Of a stretch of DNA of 64,000 bases, positions 44,516 to 52,903 are shown piece by piece. How positions within the stretch are numbered: position 1 is the first letter of the stretch; each line of letters starts with the position of its first letter. The notes under the pieces are model-generated. The model ran no database searches. It was not told where the DNA came from and saw only the letters and a list, made by a program, of their open reading frames with translations. The position numbers and the translations under genes are program-made. Source of the DNA: an uncultured Atopobiaceae bacterium (GTDB lineage Bacteria > Actinomycetota > Coriobacteriia > Coriobacteriales > Atopobiaceae). Where the stretch lies: positions 248,001 to 312,000 of the forward strand of contig CALUJM010000001.1 of the NCBI GenBank assembly GCA_944320975.1. The letters run 5' to 3'.

Positions 44516-46009
44516 ATGCTTCGAGAGAACTTCGCTACCTGGCACTGCGGAACGCACGAGATCTCGCTCGCGCGGCCGCGCATCATGGGGATTCTCAACG
44601 TGACCCCCGACTCCTTTTCCGACGGCGGGAAGAACTTCGACGCCAAGGCGGCCATCGCGCGCGGCCTCGAGATGCTCGATGAGGGCGCCGACATCATCGA
44701 CGTGGGCGGGGAGTCCACGCGACCGGGCCACACCCCCGTCTCTCCCAAGGAGGAGCTGGAGCGCGTCGTCCCCGTGGTGCGCGCGCTCGCGGCCGCCGGC
44801 GCCGTCGTCTCCATCGATACGCGCCACGCGGAGGTCGCCCGCATGTGCGTGCGCCTGGGCGCGGCCATCATCAACGACGTGTCCGGCTTCACCGATCCCG
44901 AGATGGTCGACGTCGCTGCGGACACCTCGTGCGGCTGCATCATCATGCACTGGAACCAGGGCGGCCTGGGGACGCGCGCGCCGCGGCGCCAGGTCTCGCT
45001 CGACGAGAGCCGCCCGACCGGCAGCGCCCTGCCGCGCCCCGTCCTCTCGCAGCGGCGCTTCACGCTGCCCGAGGAGGCCCCCATCATGCGTCAGATCATG
45101 GGATTTCTGGGCGACCAGGCGCGCACGCTGATGCGCGCGGGCGTGAGCCGCGACCGCATCTGCATGGATCCCGGCGCCGGCTTCGACAAGTACGCCGACG
45201 AGGACGTGGTCATCCAGCGCTCGACGCGCTCCATGGTCTCGATGGGCTACCCGCTCGTCTGCGCCGTCTCCCGCAAGCGCTTCACGGGGGCGGTCTCCGG
45301 CGTCGAGGACGCCGCCCTGCGCGACGCAGCGACGGCGGGCATGTGCATCTCCGCCATCGAGAACGGCGCGCGCATCCTGCGCGTCCATGACGTCGCGGGC
45401 GTCTCCCAGGCGGTGAACGCCTACTGGGCGGTCTCCCACAAGGACCCGCGGCAGGGCTTCGTGAGCCTGGGCTCCAACGTGGGCAGCCGCGTGGGCAACA
45501 TCTCCCGGGCCGTGCAGCTCATCGATGAGATTCCCCTCACGTGCGTGGTGAGCGTGAGCCACGCCTACGAGACCGAGCCCGCCTACGGCATCGCCACGCC
45601 CGTGGCCAACGCCGTCGCCGAGATCCGTACCGAGCTCCACCCGCTCGTGCTCATGGGCAAGCTCCTCGAGGTCGAGAACAAGCTCGGCCGCATCCGCGAG
45701 AAGGAGGAGGCCGAGAAGGGCGCGGATACCGAGAAGGACGCGGTCTCCGGGCGCATTACCAAGAAGCCCGGCACCGGGCCGCGCACCATCGACTGCGACC
45801 TCGTCTGGGTCGAGGGCGAGCGCCATGCCGGGTCCCGGCTCACGCTGCCCCACCCGCGCCTCGGGGAGCGCGACTACGTCATCGTGCCGATGGAGGACCT
45901 CATGCATGCGCCGGAGCGCTTCCTCGCGCACGCCGGCGTCGAGGTCCTGCCGCGTGAGGAGCGCGTCGGCCACGTCACCGCCGACCTCGGGGAGGTCGCA
46001 TGGGAGTAG
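44516..46009 (+). CDS. Fused dihydropteroate synthase / HPPK (FolP-FolK)
   Basis: 497 aa. Residues 1 to about 315 form dihydropteroate synthase: MGILNVTPDSFSDGG, GGESTRPGHTPVS, NDVSGF, DPGAGF and SRKRF. From about residue 322 a second enzyme, 6-hydroxymethyl-dihydropterin pyrophosphokinase, begins with GFVSLGSNVGSR and continues with YETEPAYG and GPRTIDCDLVWV and LPHPRLGERDYVIVP. A highly charged insert (REKEEAEKGADTEKDAVSG) splits the HPPK part. Together they make dihydropteroate from pterin alcohol and p-aminobenzoate; sulfonamides target the first domain. GAGAGGGGAAG precedes the ATG. Confidence 0.96.
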   Translation: MLRENFATWHCGTHEISLARPRIMGILNVTPDSFSDGGKNFDAKAAIARGLEMLDEGADIIDVGGESTRPGHTPVSPKEELERVVPVVRALAAAGAVVSIDTRHAEVARMCVRLGAAIINDVSGFTDPEMVDVAADTSCGCIIMHWNQGGLGTRAPRRQVSLDESRPTGSALPRPVLSQRRFTLPEEAPIMRQIMGFLGDQARTLMRAGVSRDRICMDPGAGFDKYADEDVVIQRSTRSMVSMGYPLVCAVSRKRFTGAVSGVEDAALRDAATAGMCISAIENGARILRVHDVAGVSQAVNAYWAVSHKDPRQGFVSLGSNVGSRVGNISRAVQLIDEIPLTCVVSVSHAYETEPAYGIATPVANAVAEIRTELHPLVLMGKLLEVENKLGRIREKEEAEKGADTEKDAVSGRITKKPGTGPRTIDCDLVWVEGERHAGSRLTLPHPRLGERDYVIVPMEDLMHAPERFLAHAGVEVLPREERVGHVTADLGEVAWE

Positions 46010-46518
46010 GGACCTCGCTCACCCTGCGCCCGGGCGTCCCCATGGGCTTTGTGACCGGCGTCCCCTACGTGTGCGCGCTCGCCGTCGCGCGCGAGCTCGG
46101 CGCCCGCGTTGCCTGGCCGCACAGCGTCGTCTCGGCCGAGGGCGAGCCGCTCGTCCACGTCGACGCGCGCGCCGGCTATGACGAGGAGGGCGTCTTCGTG
46201 CGCTGCGACCTCACGTGGGAGGCCGAGAAGGGCCTCGACGGCGAGGCGCTCGAGCGCGCCGCCGCGCAGGGCGCGAGCGCCTGGGAGCAGGCCTATGCGG
46301 CGGGCCGCGGCGTCGCCGGGCCGCTGGCCGCGGTGCTGGGCGACTACTTCGACGTCCTTCTCGGCATGGGCGAGGGGGTCGAGGCCCTGCGCGGAGACCG
46401 CGTCGTCGCGCGCGGGACGCTCGCCGGGGTCGACGTCTGGGGTCGAGCCACGCTCCGCCTGGAAGACGGTCGCGAGCTGGAGCTCGCCCCCGAGCAGGCG
46501 CGGCTGCGGCGCGCTTAG
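46000..46518 (+). CDS. Biotin-protein-ligase-like protein lacking the N-terminal catalytic loop
   Basis: 172 aa. LTLRPGVPMGFVTGVPYVCA resembles the middle of the BirA catalytic domain and the last 45 residues (LRGDRVVARGTLAGVDVWGR ... LRLEDGRELEL) resemble its C-terminal SH3-like domain. The GRGRxGR biotinyl-AMP loop and the WPND motif are missing (WPHS stands near the WPND position), and it is about 70 residues short at the N-terminus. It is either a remnant or a repurposed protein. The start overlaps folPK by 10 bp, so it is co-translated. Homology call is moderate. Confidence 0.55.
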   Translation: MGVGTSLTLRPGVPMGFVTGVPYVCALAVARELGARVAWPHSVVSAEGEPLVHVDARAGYDEEGVFVRCDLTWEAEKGLDGEALERAAAQGASAWEQAYAAGRGVAGPLAAVLGDYFDVLLGMGEGVEALRGDRVVARGTLAGVDVWGRATLRLEDGRELELAPEQARLRRA

Positions 46519-46643
46519 GGCCGCCGGCGTGCGCCGTCCTGGCGGTCCTTTCGAATAACGCGCACCTGGGTAAAAACGCCGCGACCACTTTATGGGAGAA
46601 CGCGGTTATGTTTTAGGTCAAGTGCGCAGTGGCGAGGCCCTAG

Positions 46644-47423
46644 CTATGCCCCCGTGTGCTTCCAGAGCAAGATCTCCCGGATGCCGCGGAGCGTGAGGTC
46701 GGGGTCGACGACGTCAAAGAGGTCTGTGGCCCGGGCGACCGTGCGCGCGAGGCCTCCCGTGCCCACCACGGCGGCGCGCGGACCGCCGAGCTCCTCCTGG
46801 ATGCGCGAGACGAGGCCCTCCGCCTGTGCCGCCGCGCCTATGACGAGACCGGACTGGAGCGCGGCCTCCGTTCCGTTGCCAAGGGCGTGGGCGGGCGCCT
46901 CGATGGGGATGCTCGCGAGCTTGGCCGCGCGCGAGAAGAGCGCGTTTGCGGAGAGCATGAGCCCCGGAGAGATCGCGCCGCCGCGATAGGCGCCCGAGGC
47001 GTCCACCACGTCGATGTTCGTTGCCGTGCCAAAGTCCACCACGATGACCGGGGCGCCGTAGGTGGTTCGCGCCGCTATGGCGTTGGCGATGCGGTCCGCC
47101 CCCACCTGGAGCGGGTTGGGCATGGCAATCTCCATGCCGTAGCTCTGCCCCGCGCTCACGACGAGGGGGTGGTGCCCGAGGTGCGCCTCGAGGCAGCGTC
47201 TCCAAGACCGCTCGAGCGCGGGGACCACGCTCGCCACCCCGGCCTCGGTCACGCAGCCCAGCTCGAGGCCGTCCTTCATGAAGAAGCCCCAGAGGCGGGA
47301 GTGCAGCATGTCGGAGGTGTCGGTCGCGGTGGTGGACATGCGCCAGCCGCGCTCGAGCGTCCCCGCCTCGTCAAAGAGGCCGAGCGTGGTCTGGGTGTTG
47401 CCGACGTCGATAGCAAGGAACAT
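46644..47423 (-). CDS. coaX: Type III pantothenate kinase CoaX
   Basis: 259 aa. ASKHA-type phosphate loop AIDVGNTQTTLGLF, GADRIANAIAA, VVDFGTATNIDVV and GAISPGL, plus GTGGLARTVA near the end, are diagnostic for CoaX, the first step of coenzyme A synthesis. GGGAGG precedes the ATG; the upstream minus strand has TATAAC and GATACT as possible -10 boxes. It is divergent from the lipoprotein gene. Confidence 0.95.
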   Translation of the reverse strand: MFLAIDVGNTQTTLGLFDEAGTLERGWRMSTTATDTSDMLHSRLWGFFMKDGLELGCVTEAGVASVVPALERSWRRCLEAHLGHHPLVVSAGQSYGMEIAMPNPLQVGADRIANAIAARTTYGAPVIVVDFGTATNIDVVDASGAYRGGAISPGLMLSANALFSRAAKLASIPIEAPAHALGNGTEAALQSGLVIGAAAQAEGLVSRIQEELGGPRAAVVGTGGLARTVARATDLFDVVDPDLTLRGIREILLWKHTGA

Positions 47424-47528
47424 GGGGTACCTCCCGCGCAGTATCGTTATAACTAGTATGGCACGTGGGGAATGCGCGCGGGCGCTTCGGGGTGGTCCTT
47501 CTCAGATTATGGGAGGGCATCACGGCCC

Positions 47529-47560
47529 GAGGGGCGCGGCTCATCTTGCGCGCCTCTTTT
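47529..47560 (+). terminator. Terminator-like hairpin with no gene before it
   Basis: GAGGGGCGCG...GCGCGCCTC stem followed by TTTT, oriented rightward between the divergent coaX and lipoprotein genes. No rightward gene precedes it, so it may be an attenuator or end a short untranslated RNA. Confidence 0.55.
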
Positions 47561-47657
47561 GGTCTGCGGGGGGCGAGGGGCTTAGAAGCCTAAACTATTC
47601 TTTTTCGCGCTGCGATGCTATTATGATTAAGAGTTTTAGCTCGGTTGAGGAGGATGC

Positions 47658-49115
47658 ATGGCCGCACGGAATGCTTTCTGGGCTCTGTCGGAAACATCGG
47701 TTACACGGAGGACTGCCGTGGGGATAGGTGCCTTTGCGGCGCTCGGCCTCATCGGGTGCTCGGGTGGGCAGGAGGAAGATGTTTCCGAGTCCGAGCCTGA
47801 TCAGAAGGATGCAGACTCCGCCTCCACCCCCGCAGCCGAGCCCGAGCCGGAGGAGCCCGATCCCGCCGACTGGACCGAGGTAGAACTCACTCCGGCTCCC
47901 GAGCTCCAGCACCCCAACGGTGAGACCTTCTCGCCAAGCGACTGGCATTGGTGTGATGGCGTCCTTGCCACAGGGGTTTGGATGCAAGAGTACGAGAGCT
48001 CTTCCGATTTTGGGAAATGCAGCTTTGCGGTATGGAATCCGGTTTCTGGCCTACGCTTTGAGTTCTACGGCACGCTTCAGGATGCTGATGAGGAGCTCAT
48101 AGGGGGCACCCCTAAGATTATTGCCTCATATGGAGAGGCACCCGTTGCCTGGATCATCTATCGCGTACGAAAGTCGGCCTCTGGCCTTGATCCCGAATCC
48201 ACGCATCTCTATGCGTCTCGCATCAACTTCGAGGAAGGGGAGCTCGAGGAACGAGTGGAGCTTCCCGACGGCGACTTCAACGACACCTACGACGAGCTCA
48301 TGACGTGGGTTCCCTCTACGGAGGATTATTGCGGCATCATGATTGCTACGGATTATGAGGAATCCACAAACAAGGGGGACGGCGCGAATCAGCATGTCCT
48401 CGCGCTCGATGAGGCTGGACAGGCCACTGATTACTATCAGAAGGAGTGGCGCTACGACGCTGCTACCAGCGCGTCTGGTATTTTTATTTTTGATGACTAT
48501 TACGGCGACAGGCAGTGGATGTACGACTTGGATACAGGTTCGGCCATCTTCGAGGAGGCGATTGATCCCACAACAGGTGCTTTCAACAGCGTTATGCCAC
48601 TCGGGGAGAATCGGTATCTTGCGAACGTGTACAACCGAGACCGCATTGAGATTATCGATCCCTCGGATGGCGTGACATCGCTTGCCGACAAGATTGACGC
48701 TCTCTTCCCCGACGGGAACCCGACCGATCCGTCGTTTGCTGCCAGCCTTCATGATGGGTCAGCCATACTCGGAATCGGCGGCTGCATCGCCAAGATTGAC
48801 CCGATGGGAAACGTCAGCGCGATTCTCGATGTCAGGCGCGGCGAAGCGTTGGGTATTGAGGTTATGGGTGTAGATCCCATGACGGGCGACATCTACGTGA
48901 AGACAACCGATGAGAACGTCATCATCGATGTCTCCGGCGCTGATGCCGGACGATGGACGGTGTGCCCGTGGTCTGCCCAGCCCACCGGAGAGTCCTACAG
49001 CGTGGTCCGCGTTGATGTGAGAAAGGTGGAGGCGGTTCTCTTTATCCCCGAGGGGCGCCTCGACGAAACCTCCAGCTACACCGTCACGCGAGGAGGCGCG
49101 CCAGGTTCTAAGTGA
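47658..49115 (+). CDS. Predicted lipoprotein of unknown function with atypical base composition
   Basis: 485 aa. The N-terminus has TRRTAVGIGAFAALGLIGC, a twin-arginine-like signal followed by a lipobox (LIGC), then a Glu/Asp/Pro-rich linker. The rest is rich in Trp, Tyr, Asp and beta-strand-like repeats (YLANVYNRDRIEIIDP, AILGIGGCIAKIDPMG) that suggest a beta-propeller on the cell surface; no family recognised. Codons ending in A or T are much more common than in neighbouring genes, which suggests acquisition from elsewhere. TTGAGGAGG precedes the ATG; TATTAT (47619) is a possible -10. Confidence 0.8.
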   Translation: MAARNAFWALSETSVTRRTAVGIGAFAALGLIGCSGGQEEDVSESEPDQKDADSASTPAAEPEPEEPDPADWTEVELTPAPELQHPNGETFSPSDWHWCDGVLATGVWMQEYESSSDFGKCSFAVWNPVSGLRFEFYGTLQDADEELIGGTPKIIASYGEAPVAWIIYRVRKSASGLDPESTHLYASRINFEEGELEERVELPDGDFNDTYDELMTWVPSTEDYCGIMIATDYEESTNKGDGANQHVLALDEAGQATDYYQKEWRYDAATSASGIFIFDDYYGDRQWMYDLDTGSAIFEEAIDPTTGAFNSVMPLGENRYLANVYNRDRIEIIDPSDGVTSLADKIDALFPDGNPTDPSFAASLHDGSAILGIGGCIAKIDPMGNVSAILDVRRGEALGIEVMGVDPMTGDIYVKTTDENVIIDVSGADAGRWTVCPWSAQPTGESYSVVRVDVRKVEAVLFIPEGRLDETSSYTVTRGGAPGSK

Positions 49116-49256
49116 AGCATTCTAGGCGGATTGCTCTGACGAAAATGTTTTTTCGTGTGGCTTCGCGCCACGTGCCCAGCCGGTAGGCAGCGAGCCTTAC
49201 CCGCAAATCTTCACAGATGCCCCACAGGCTTTCTGATATAGTCATACGGCTATCGT

Positions 49257-49302
49257 GTCTCGGTCGGTACCGAGACGAACCCCTGCTCTGGTCGGAAACC
49301 AG
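49257..49302 (+). promoter_or_regulatory. Two-hairpin leader before rpmE
   Basis: GTCTCGGT-loop-ACCGAGAC (49257-49276) and CTGGT-CGGAA-ACCAG (49288-49302) lie between a TATAGT -10 box (49237-49242) and the L31 ribosome-binding site. It is a candidate ribosomal-protein autoregulatory leader, possibly related to described L31 leaders; not verified. Confidence 0.5.
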
Positions 49303-49325
49303 GGCCGATGAAGAGGAGTCCTGCC

Positions 49326-49739
49326 ATGAAGCAAGGTATCCACCCCGACTACGTGGAGTGCACCGTCCGCTGCACCTGCGGCAACACCTGGAAGACCCGC
49401 TCCACCAAGAGCGAGATGACGGTCGACCTCTGCGACAAGTGCCACCCGTTCTACACCGGCCAGCAGAAGCTCGTCGACACCGGCGGCCGCGTCCAGCGCT
49501 TCGCCGACAAGTTCGGTGGCGCCGCTGCCGCGCAGCTGAAGAAGGCCCAGGAGGCCAAGGCCGCCAAGGCCGCCAAGGCCGCCGAGGAGGCCGCCGCCAA
49601 GAAGGCCGCCAAGGAGGCCAAGGCTGCCGAGAAGGCCAAGCGTGCCGCCGAGTACGCCAAGAAGGCCGAGGCCGAGGCTGCCAAGGCTCCCGCCGAGGAG
49701 GCCCCTGCCGCCGAGGAGACCGCCGAGGTCACCGAGTAG
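49326..49739 (+). CDS. rpmE: Ribosomal protein bL31 with long Ala/Lys/Glu-rich C-terminal extension
   Basis: 137 aa, about twice the normal bL31 length. The first ~70 residues are a zinc-binding (C+) bL31: [28 protein letters not shown] and [15 protein letters not shown]. Residues 71-137 are a low-complexity charged helix ([19 protein letters not shown] and similar), ending [11 protein letters not shown] 49326 follows AAGAGGAG. Codon use is that of a highly expressed gene. A strong terminator follows. Confidence 0.96.
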   Translation: MKQGIHPDYVECTVRCTCGNTWKTRSTKSEMTVDLCDKCHPFYTGQQKLVDTGGRVQRFADKFGGAAAAQLKKAQEAKAAKAAKAAEEAAAKKAAKEAKAAEKAKRAAEYAKKAEAEAAKAPAEEAPAAEETAEVTE

Positions 49740-49758
49740 CATCCTTCGGGATTGCCGA

Positions 49759-49796
49759 GGGCGCCCCGCAGGCAAGCGTCTGCGGGGCGCCCTTTT
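49759..49796 (+). terminator. Terminator after rpmE
   Basis: Perfect 13-bp stem GGGCGCCCCGCAG with CTGCGGGGCGCCC, then TTTTG. Confidence 0.9.
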
Positions 49797-49837
49797 GTTT
49801 CGGCGGGAAGCGGACGAGGTCCGGCGATGCGGCGAGG

Positions 49838-51280
49838 CTAGCGCTCCTGCCCGGCGTCGGCGGCGCGTGCGAGGGTGAAGAGGTCCACGTAGGTGAAGGT
49901 CTCGTCGTAGGGGAGGAAGAGGAACGACCCCTCGTGCACGTAGGTGGTGGTGACGCGCGCGACGGCGCGGGACGGGTCGTCCGCCGACCCGAAGACGAGC
50001 TCCAGCGAGACGGTGCCCCCGACGTCCTCGGGCAGCGTTCCCTCGAAGACGAGCGATCCGTCGGAGTCCTCGGTCAGGTTCGCCGTGAAGGGGACCCCGT
50101 CGAGCGAGGTGTCTCCGTCGCTTGCGGCCGTGTCCGAAGACGGGCCCGCGTGATAGTGCGCCATGCCCGAGACCGTGCCCGCGACCTGCTCGAGCCCGGC
50201 ATCGTTGCGGACGGAGGAGATGGTCACGACGAGCCCGGCGTCCCGCGAGGCGAGGCACTTCTCGCCCTGCGTCTCCTGGCTCTGGAACGAGCCCGTCCAT
50301 GTGCCCACCAGGGGGTCGAGGCTGCGCCGCCTCGCCCCGTCCGCGACGCTGACGCTCTCGACCTCCCACTGGCCGGAAGCGGAGCGGAAGGCAAACGAGA
50401 CGTTGATGCGGCACTCGTAGCGCTCGAAGGCGCCATCCCGCGAGAAGACCAGCTCCATGGACTCGGTCTGGGACTCGAGGTCAAACGAGCTGGCCTCGAC
50501 GCTCACCTCGGCATCCGCGTAGAGCTGGGCCAGCGTCGGTTCCTCGGCCGATCCCCCTTGCTCGAGTGAGCGGTCGGCGCGCTCGAGGATGGCGTCGGCG
50601 TTGCCGATGACGCGCCCCTCGTCGACGCCCTCGGTCGTGCTCCAGGAGACGCGCGCCCCCTCCGGCTCCCCCGCGAGCGCCCAGCCGCCGTTCGAGCGCG
50701 CGTAGCGCAGCGTCGCCGCCTTCTCCGCGCCGATTCCGTGGCTGCCCGAGTAGGTGACCATGACCTCCGCGAGCGCGTCACCTGTCCGGTCGTCCAGCAC
50801 GATGGAGCGCACGTCGACCTCGCGGGGGACGAGGATATCGTCCCTGCCGAAGGAGCCGCTCGAGTAGGCGGGCGTCGCGAGCGCGGCAGAGGCGTCGTCG
50901 GCGACGAGCTCCGCGGACGGGAGGTTCGGCGTGCTGGTCGCGACGAGCGCCGCCAGGACGGCGACGGCGACGATCGCGAACGCCGCAAGCGCGGCGACGA
51001 GCCTATGGGAGCCCACGAGCTCCGCCAGGCGCGCCGCCCGGGAGCGCAGGTAGTCTCCGAGCGCGCTCGTCACGTCGCGCAGATGGGGAGGCTCGGCATC
51101 GTCGCGCACGGGTTCCGCCGCGATGGGCGGGCGCCGCTCGGTGGGTGCGTCGTGGTCGTGGGGCAGCTCCGCGGTCTCTCCCGCCACCGTGTCATCCGGG
51201 TTCGCGACGGGGTCGGTGCGGCCCTGCCCCTCCGCGGGCTCGGTGGCCGGGTCGACGGCGCTGTCTTCAGGCTCTGCCAT
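49838..51280 (-). CDS. Single-pass membrane protein of unknown function
   Basis: 480 aa. An acidic cytoplasmic N-terminus of about 90 residues precedes one membrane span (LVAALAAFAIVAVAVLAALVA) and a long extracytoplasmic part with two similar beta-rich halves (VDVRSIVLDDRTGDALAEV; LVGTWTGSFQSQETQGEK). No catalytic motif or named family recognised; related coriobacterial proteins of this shape are uncharacterised. AGAAGGAG precedes the ATG at 51280. It is divergent from prfA. Confidence 0.78.
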   Translation of the reverse strand: MAEPEDSAVDPATEPAEGQGRTDPVANPDDTVAGETAELPHDHDAPTERRPPIAAEPVRDDAEPPHLRDVTSALGDYLRSRAARLAELVGSHRLVAALAAFAIVAVAVLAALVATSTPNLPSAELVADDASAALATPAYSSGSFGRDDILVPREVDVRSIVLDDRTGDALAEVMVTYSGSHGIGAEKAATLRYARSNGGWALAGEPEGARVSWSTTEGVDEGRVIGNADAILERADRSLEQGGSAEEPTLAQLYADAEVSVEASSFDLESQTESMELVFSRDGAFERYECRINVSFAFRSASGQWEVESVSVADGARRRSLDPLVGTWTGSFQSQETQGEKCLASRDAGLVVTISSVRNDAGLEQVAGTVSGMAHYHAGPSSDTAASDGDTSLDGVPFTANLTEDSDGSLVFEGTLPEDVGGTVSLELVFGSADDPSRAVARVTTTYVHEGSFLFLPYDETFTYVDLFTLARAADAGQER

Positions 51281-51331
51281 GGTTTCTCCTTCAATCGCTG
51301 GCACTAAGTGTCTCACACAGCCCGCTCGGAG

Positions 51332-51337
51332 TATGAT
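51332..51337 (+). promoter_or_regulatory. -10 box of prfA
   Basis: TATGAT, giving an expected leader of about 120 nt before the prfA start at 51466. Confidence 0.5.
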
Positions 51338-51374
51338 TACAAAGCTATCGTGACCCAATCTCGAGGGAGGCTCC

Positions 51375-51401
51375 GTGTACCTGCGGTTTGACATGCTCTA
51401 G
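51375..51401 (+). CDS. Candidate 8-codon leader peptide ending in UAG before prfA
   Basis: GTG-TAC-CTG-CGG-TTT-GAC-ATG-CTC-TAG (MYLRFDML), with GAGGGAGG ending four bases before the GTG. UAG is decoded only by RF1, the product of the next gene. Just after the UAG, CTGTGT (51402-51407) can pair with ACACAG (51448-51453), which abuts the prfA ribosome-binding site AAGGAG (51454-51459). The +1 frame from the UAG is open into prfA. Unverified; it could be chance. Confidence 0.45.
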   Translation: MYLRFDML

Positions 51402-51465
51402 CTGTGTCCGTGGCGCCCGGCGCCCCTCACGCATGCCCATATTCGCAACACAGAAGGAGAATCCC

Positions 51466-52530
51466 GTGCGAGACAAGCTCACCAAGATCATCATCGCCTA
51501 CGAGGAGCTCGAGAAGAAGCTCATGGACCCTGCGGTCGTGTCCGACCCCAAGGAGTACGCGCGCCTCGCCAAGGAGCACGCCAGCCAGACGGAGCTCGTG
51601 ACCAAGGCCCGCGAGTACCTGGCCGCCCTTGACGACATCGACGCCGCCAAGGAGATGCTGCACGAGGCGGACGCCGAGGAGAAGGCCATGCTCCAGGAGG
51701 ACATCGCTGCCAACGAGGCCAAGCTCCCCGCTCTCGAGGACGACATCAAGTTCCTGCTCATCCCCGCAGACCCCAACGACGAGAAGGACACCATCGTCGA
51801 GATCCGCGCGGGCGTGGGCGGCGACGAGGCGGCCATCTTCGCCGGCGACCTCTACAAGATGTACCAGCGCTTCTGCGAGGGGCGCGGCTGGAAGATCCAG
51901 GTCCTCTCCTCCTCCCCGAGCGAGGCGGGCGGCTTCAAGACCATCGAGTTCAAGGTCACAGGCGACAAGGTGTACTCGGTGATGAAGTACGAGTCCGGCG
52001 TGCACCGCGTCCAGCGCGTCCCCAAGACCGAGAGCCAGGGCCGCATCCAGACCTCCACGGCCACCGTGGCGGTGCTTCCCGAGGCAGACGAGATCGACAT
52101 CCAGATCGACCAGTCCGACCTGCGCATCGACACGTACTGCGCCTCCGGCCCCGGCGGTCAGTGCGTCAACACCACTTATTCCGCCGTGCGCATCACGCAC
52201 CTGCCCACCAACACGGTGGTGCAGTCGCAGGACCAGCGCTCGCAGATCCAGAACCGCGAGGTCTGCATGCAGATGCTGCGCGCCCGCCTCTACGAGATGG
52301 AGCTCGAGAAGCAGCAGGCAGAGCAGGGCGCCGCGCGCCTCAGCCAGATCGGCCACGGCAACCGCTCCGAGAAGATCCGCACCTACAACCAGCCGCAGGA
52401 CCGCGTGACCGATCACCGCATCGGCTTCAACGGCACCTATAACGGCGTCCTGCTCGGCGACGCGCTCTCGAGCGTCATCGAGGCGCTGGCCGCCGCCGAG
52501 CGCGCGGAGAAGCTCGCCCAGGCGGTGTAA
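51466..52530 (+). CDS. prfA: Peptide chain release factor 1
   Basis: 354 aa. The GGQ catalytic motif is at residues 230-232 ([16 protein letters not shown]), with the upstream [16 protein letters not shown] of the release-factor core. The anticodon-like loop lies in the preceding domain, and length and layout fit RF1 rather than RF2. It reads UAA and UAG stops. GTG 51466 follows AGAAGGAG; an in-frame TTG at 51388 would add 26 non-conserved residues. See the leader ORF at 51375. Confidence 0.96.
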   Translation: MRDKLTKIIIAYEELEKKLMDPAVVSDPKEYARLAKEHASQTELVTKAREYLAALDDIDAAKEMLHEADAEEKAMLQEDIAANEAKLPALEDDIKFLLIPADPNDEKDTIVEIRAGVGGDEAAIFAGDLYKMYQRFCEGRGWKIQVLSSSPSEAGGFKTIEFKVTGDKVYSVMKYESGVHRVQRVPKTESQGRIQTSTATVAVLPEADEIDIQIDQSDLRIDTYCASGPGGQCVNTTYSAVRITHLPTNTVVQSQDQRSQIQNREVCMQMLRARLYEMELEKQQAEQGAARLSQIGHGNRSEKIRTYNQPQDRVTDHRIGFNGTYNGVLLGDALSSVIEALAAAERAEKLAQAV

Positions 52531-52600
52531 CGCGCGCCGTCAACCGCACGACGCAAGGCCGTCCGCGCCCCGAGGCGCGGGCGGCCTTCCTGTAGCGCGA

Positions 52601-52829
52601 TGCAAAATCGAGCTTCAGTCCATATTCGCAAGGTCCGGAATGCAAAATCGACCTTCAGTCCATAGGATTTCGGGGGATAACGGGGATGTCCGTCGCGGGA
52701 TAGGAACAAAACCGCAGTTAGTGGATTTCGCGGCTGCTTGCGGGGCCACCTGATGCCCATTTTTTCATGGACTGAAGCTCGATTCTGCTTTTTGCGTCGG
52801 CCGAATATGGACTGAAGCTCGATTTTGCA
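52601..52829. repeat. Four copies of a TGCAAAATCGAGCTTCAGTC repeat in a symmetric array
   Basis: Two forward copies (52601-52628, 52641-52664) face two inverted copies (about 52762-52788, 52802-52829) around a ~100-bp centre. The outermost copies are exact complements over 27 bp. This accounts for most of the 373-bp gap between prfA and prmC; no ORF is credible in it. Confidence 0.92.
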
Positions 52830-52903
52830 GGGAAGGCGACACTGCGCCTGCCCCTCCTGGCACGCTATGATGCTGTGACGCATTGCGGCCGAAGGAGGGG
52901 ACG

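Noticed and set aside
46545..46630. Possible further palindrome related to 8528-8600 (shared ATAACGCGCAC)
   Set aside because: Only a 10-11-bp word is shared and the pairing (GCGCACCTG with CAAGTGCGC) has a mismatch; too weak to call a repeat copy.
51388..51465. TTG 51388 as the start of prfA (26 extra residues)
   Set aside because: No ribosome-binding site and no family match in the extension; GTG 51466 has AGAAGGAG. The open frame is noted instead as part of the possible UAG-dependent leader.
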